From contig OZ176055.1 of assembly GCA_964247055.1 (NCBI GenBank), positions 5,394,001 to 5,458,000 on the forward strand: 64,000 nucleotides of DNA, read 5' to 3'. The stretch comes from Paragordius varius (taxonomy: Eukaryota > Nematomorpha). Below, piece by piece: positions 58,905-64,000 of the stretch. The translations under genes and the position numbers were made by a program. Each line of letters opens with the position of its first letter. Position 1 is the stretch's first letter. The notes beneath the pieces are model-generated. The model saw only the letters and a program-made list of their open reading frames with translations. It did no database searches and had not been told where the DNA came from.

Positions 58905-60133
58905 TATGGAAAAAAAGTTTTTTAAATGCGCTTTTATAACGTTTACAACATGGTCAAAATATCATGAATTCGCTTCATTCATTTTGCAAAAATTGAAATT
59001 ATAAATAAATCCATTATTTTTTGATCTCATAATCTAATTTATAATCAAAGCAATCTCGACTTTTTTGCGGTTATATTAAGAAGACTTGCCTATAACAAAT
59101 AATTGAGTTTCCCTATATGCTAATTATCAATATAAATATTGCTTTGCTTTTTATATATAATTATAATATATTGTAGCGAAATTATCGTAAATTTTGCCTT
59201 TTTTTGACACATAATAATTGCGACAAAAGTGGTGGTAACTATTTCAAATAATTTAAAGCCGATTTGATAATCTTGATATTTATCAGAAAAAATATGTTTC
59301 ATTAGGATTGTTTTGTGTGCGTTGTGGATACGGCCTTCTTACTGGTATGAAAAAAATTAAACTGAAAATAATATTTTTAACCCAGAAAAATGATGCGATT
59401 CCAATTTTACAATAATCTAAAAACAATTTAGGTGGTTTACGTCATTGAATAACGAAGAAAGATTTAACACACTCTATTTTATTTTTATTTTCATACACGA
59501 TGATATTTTGGGGTGTTTAACCCAGATCTTAAGGTCAATAAAGTTCTTTTTGAAAAATCGTTTGAATTTAATTACCAAAACCAATCTTCTTCTGGCTCAG
59601 ATAAAAAATTTATAATATATCAGTTTTTTTAACCTCTAAAGTCCCGAATTAACATGATTGAAGCAAACAGCTTAAAATTATATCAAAAATTGTGAAGTGC
59701 TTTTTGTAAGCTCTCCTAAGTTATTAATAAACCATAATGTATGTTTGCCTGATTTATTGATTAAAAAAAATATTATGGAAAAAGTTTGACAAAATTTTAA
59801 AAAAAAATATTTATTCATACGCCTAAAAGGTTAAGAAATCATACCTATTTTGACCATTATTTTGATTTCAATTTTAAATGTCTTCTAGGTATAATACTAC
59901 CCAAATATGTTAAAAAATGCTTTAAACATTAGAAAGCTGAAGCCGGTTTTAGAAAACAATACAGAAAATTTAATTTCTTTGCCACATATAAAAAATTTTC
60001 ATCACTGATATATATGAATCACATGCGTTCACCTTTATAAATTTTAACCAACTGATTAATGGATGAAGTCTTAAATGATGTTTTTTGCAGGATTTGCCAA
60101 TAACTTTCCAAATAAACTTTAATAAATAAGAAT
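58905..60133. other. 5' flank of the B56 gene
   Basis: AT-rich, no gene recognised. It should contain the promoter of the downstream phosphatase-subunit gene. Confidence 0.35.
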
Positions 60134-63100
60134 ATGTCTTTAACTCCTACAACGGGCGGATCGTCTTCCGACAAAACACCTCCATTTTTAGATAAAATTG
60201 ATCCTTTTAAAAAGGCTAAAAGAAAACAGAAAAAATCACAATCTTCTTCTCGCTATAATACCAGTACACATACTGAGCTAACTCCACTGCCTTTGTTTAA
60301 AAGTAAATTATGAGATATTATATTTTTTATTACGTGTCGAAATATTATGTAAATACTTTAATGCAGATACACCACCTAATGAACAAACCGATTTACTGAT
60401 AAAAAAATTGCAACAATGTTGTGTAGTGTTTGATTTTATGGATCCCATGTCTGACCTTAAAAGCAAAGAAGTCAAACGTGCGTGTCTAAATGAGCTCATT
60501 GAATACATTATGGTATCCAAGAAGAATATACCTGAACCAGTTTACGCTGAAGTGATTAAAATGGTAAATATTAATTTTTTAACTGCAAAAATTATTAGTT
60601 GTTAATATTTGATTGCATAATGGTATTGGGTCTAATTTACTTAAGTATAATAATCAATACTTACAATTTGATCCAATATTCGATTAAGCATTGTTTACCA
60701 CATTTTAATTACATTTTTTGTTATAAGTATCTCTCATTTATTAATTATTATTAATCTTCATTTTTTATCATTATTATCAGAACTATTTTTGACATTATTT
60801 CAATTTTAAAAGCGAATTCGTTTGGTAAAAAGTTAGACAAAATAATTATTTTTTTAATAACTTTTGATATTTTCACCATTTTTTTTGCTCCTTATTTTTT
60901 TACTATTGGTTTTAAATTTTTGCTATAAGTCGAGATTAAGCTAACGCCTTATGCATAATTAAAAGGTAATTACAGTGGATCACAATACTGACTCCTTCTC
61001 ATAATGACTTATTGATCATTAGGTAAAATTTAAAAGATTAAATAAATTAATTTTATATAATTTTTAAAAAGAGTTATGATGCTGATTTTATCCCAAAATG
61101 GGGGTCAAACTGAGTAGGAATGTCCACCGTACATTCAAATACATTAACTTGTTCTGTATGTTAAAATTTTATACCGGAAATTGTGTAAAAACGTGATGAG
61201 AATAGTCGTATTTCTGAACGTGTTTTTAGTATACGAATTATATTTACCAACACACTAGTGCACATTAAATTTACATTGGGAATCCGAATTTATATGTTTG
61301 TAAAAAATTAACTATTTTATTGTTGTTAAAAAAGAGTTAAAATAATTTATTTAGCTCTTTTTTCGAAAAAATCGATCTTTCAACACACCATATATGAAGT
61401 AGGTTTGATATAAATTTACATATAAAAATAATCACATAATAATTTAATGTAATCGATTTAAATGTATTTTAATTTTATTCTATGGTTTTAAAATTGATTT
61501 AGAATTAATAATACTAAATTTTGAGATTGTTTAGAAAAACTCACACTAATAGATACAAATTTTCGAGACATATTTGTCATTTTCCCAAAAAAATATTTAA
61601 ACAAAGTGTGTCAAAAGGTTTTCCTAGTAAATATTTTTTGTTTGGAATTTTACTTTATTCTGTGGTCATTCTTCGTGTTTTACGCGATTTATTATATAGT
61701 ACATTAAATCGATATTTATTATGTTGTTTCGTGCAACACACAGTTATAACCATAGCTTAAATTTTTAATTAAATTTTATTGTATGTTTCATTCATACATT
61801 TTAAAAGGAGCAAATTTTATATGTTGAAAAAAATTTAATTTGGGTTCAATATGTGCCAAATAGTCAAATTTGTAAAATATTATTCAACATTATATGATGC
61901 AGATGTATAAAATATTAGTATATATATTAAATTTTCAAAATCTAAACAAGCAGTTAATAGTTTAAATTATTATTTATCCTTTTATTAAACTAAGAAATTG
62001 ACTATTTTTATACCCATATTTCTTATTCTAAGTTTTTTTCTATGATTGTCATATGAGTTAGTGCATATTTTAAATAACCAGTGGAAGTTTATATCTTTAT
62101 TATTATTTTAAATCTCTCTTGGGCAAATATTACCATATAAGACTCCAAATCTAAAAGTTATTTAAGGTGGCGTAAAATGTAAATTTTTTAATTAAAAATA
62201 ATTTAGATTTAAATTTGTGTCATTTAAACCTGTTAAATATTTATAATAACCAATAAAAACTATAATATATCAGATCTTTCCCATTTCATCCGCTCTCATC
62301 AAAAACCTTAGATTTAAATTTTACTATAATCTCATAATTCTAACGCACCGATTAAATCATGATAATTATTTAATAAAAAATATTTTTTTTTCATTTTTTT
62401 AGGTTGAAACGAATATTTTTCGAACCCTTCCCCCCAGTGAAAATCAAGAATTTGATCCTGATGAAGATGACCCGGCTCAAGAGGCATCTTGGCCACACAT
62501 TCAAGTAGGCTCTTTTGAGTTTTTTTTATAAATTTTATTTATATTGAGTTTTTTTGTTAATTTTAGCTAAATATTAAATTGAATTTAATAATATTAGTCA
62601 AACAAATAAATCATATGTAATTCTCATAAAAAAAGCAAAAATTTTTAAATCATGCAATTATATTTTTCAATGGATCAAATAAAATAAAAGAACGATAAAA
62701 TAATTATTAATACATAAATTATACCTGTTTACAACATTTATATTTTTTATACTGTAAAAATCTAAATTGTAAAGTCAAACATAAAGCTTAATAATTTTTT
62801 AACAAGAATACTATATTTTTTGATCCTGAAATGTATATGATAACAATTGCAAAAGTTAAATGTCTTATATTAAATAATATCATTATTCCATTTATCCAAA
62901 CCTAAAAAATAAATTTTATTAATATCAAATTAATTAAGTCTTCTTTTTATGTTTTGTCCTTTTAAATTTATTTATACTGTAATTTATAGCTGGTGTACGA
63001 TTTTTTTCTCCGATTTTTGGAGTCACCAGATTTTCAGCCCACGATCGGGAAGAAATACATTGATCAAAAGTTTGTGTTGAGGGTGAGTTTTTAAAAATTT

Positions 63101-64000
63101 TTAATAAATGTTTGATAGATTTTATATTTTTATTTTTTAGTTGGGAACTAATATACCACTAACACCTCAAATATTCACCCTTTTACATTTTTAACTTACC
63201 CGTGAATTTGAAATCATCCTAAAACTTAATTAAGTGTTTTTAGGCTAATCTAACTCATTATTATTATGGAATATTTTTTATGGCATACTTTATCATTTAT
63301 TTCTGTGTATTAAGTTAATTACAAGTTTTATTTTATAGATAATTTTTAATTCCCAAAACATTCTTTATTTTTAGGGCAAATATCAGATTTTCGAGGGTGA
63401 TTTATAGGTGTAAATTATTACCATTTTGGAAATTAATTTTATTTTTTTTAACAAAAACAGTTAATGGAGCTCTTTGACAGCGAAGATCCAAGGGAACGAG
63501 ATTGTCTCAAAACGGTTTTGCACAGAATTTATGGAAAGTTTTTGGGGCTTCGAGCTTTTATCCGCAAACAAATCAACAACATTTTTCTGAGGTAATTAAA
63601 TTTATAATAATTTAATTAAAAAATATTTTTTCAGTCATTAACAATTTAATTATTTTTTTACGTATACATAGGTTTATATACGAAACTGAAAAGTTTAATG
63701 GGATATCCGAACTTTTAGAAATATTGGGCAGGTATTAGTTTGAATCTAATCATAATTTTTTACATTTGCTAACCTGATTTAACATATTTTTTTTTCTTTA
63801 GCAAATTTTATATATTAATATATTTTTGTTTAAAGATCGCAATATAAATTAAATTATACGCATTTTACCATTCTTTCTTTATATTTTATCATATTATACT
63901 TTTTGAATTTTATTATATAATAATTGTGTTTGATTTTATTTTTAATTATATTTCCATTTCTATTAAGTATTATAAATGGTTTTGCTCAACCGCTCAAGGC
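60134..64000 (+). CDS. PPP2R5: PP2A regulatory subunit B56 (PPP2R5), 5' part; runs off the window
   Basis: Targeting subunit of protein phosphatase 2A that binds the scaffold A subunit and recruits LxxIxE-motif substrates. Exons: 60134-60302, 60367-60563, 62403-62504, 62990-63082, 63461-63591, 63672-63731, 63968 to beyond the edge; phases agree. A basic, Ser-rich N-terminus ([18 protein letters not shown]) is followed by HEAT-repeat sequence almost identical to the family: [100 protein letters not shown] and [29 protein letters not shown] at the edge. It is far better conserved than the other genes here. Introns are 64, 1839, 485, 378, 80 and 236 nt. Isoform class not assigned. Confidence 0.95.

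Noticed and set aside
61521-61760. 79-codon plus-strand ORF in the first long B56 intron
   Set aside because: Composition typical of AT-rich chance frames; no splice joins to the B56 exons and no family resemblance.

Overview
The window is AT-rich (about three quarters A+T) eukaryotic nuclear DNA with spliced genes on both strands and the standard code. The gene set (a FAM20-family secretory kinase, SLC30A6/ZnT6, a P5B ATPase, a KIAA0930 homologue, eIF2B epsilon, a PP2A B56 subunit and an S28 peptidase) points to an animal. The sequences are very divergent, the base composition is skewed, and several introns are only 22-29 nt. This suggests a fast-evolving, probably parasitic metazoan (myxozoan or 'mesozoan'-like). 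That placement is inference.

Layout. 1-3.5 kb holds decayed transposon pieces: a LINE 3' end and an IS630/Tc1-type transposase N-terminus. 3.5-11.9 kb (minus) is a complete 15-exon eIF2B epsilon gene. 12.2-20.0 kb is a gene-free repeat block: a MITE with a duplicated end, a Penelope-like GIY-YIG fragment between near-identical inverted repeats, a 3.7-kb inverted repeat with 1.77-kb arms, and a second 1.1-kb foldback. 20.6-25.8 kb (minus) is a 7-exon FAM20B-like kinase. 25.8-29.0 kb has little beyond a hAT MITE and a LINE RT scrap. 29.0-35.2 kb (plus) is a KIAA0930 homologue. 35.2-43.6 kb contains a 43-codon ORF, a hAT element with a perfect 8-bp target duplication, a small unidentified gene (38.4-39.7 kb, minus) with three 23-25 nt introns, and a nested MITE/transposon cluster. 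43.7-45.5 kb (plus) is an S28 serine carboxypeptidase. 46.3-49.35 kb (minus, SLC30A6) and 49.41-55.1 kb (plus, P5B ATPase) are head to head, 60 bp apart. 55.8-57.8 kb is a dispersed repeat joined to a tandem array. 60.1 kb to the right edge (plus) is the 5' part of a PP2A B56 gene.

The genes are unrelated housekeeping or secretory-pathway functions: translation initiation, Golgi kinase, Zn transport in the early secretory pathway, lysosomal polyamine/cation transport, lysosomal proteolysis and phosphatase targeting. They are not an operon or cluster. The exon models were built by eye from GT-AG sites, phase agreement and similarity to remembered family sequences. For the eIF2B5, FAM20B-like, SLC30A6, P5B and S28 genes the summed exon lengths are multiples of three and the reading frame closes.
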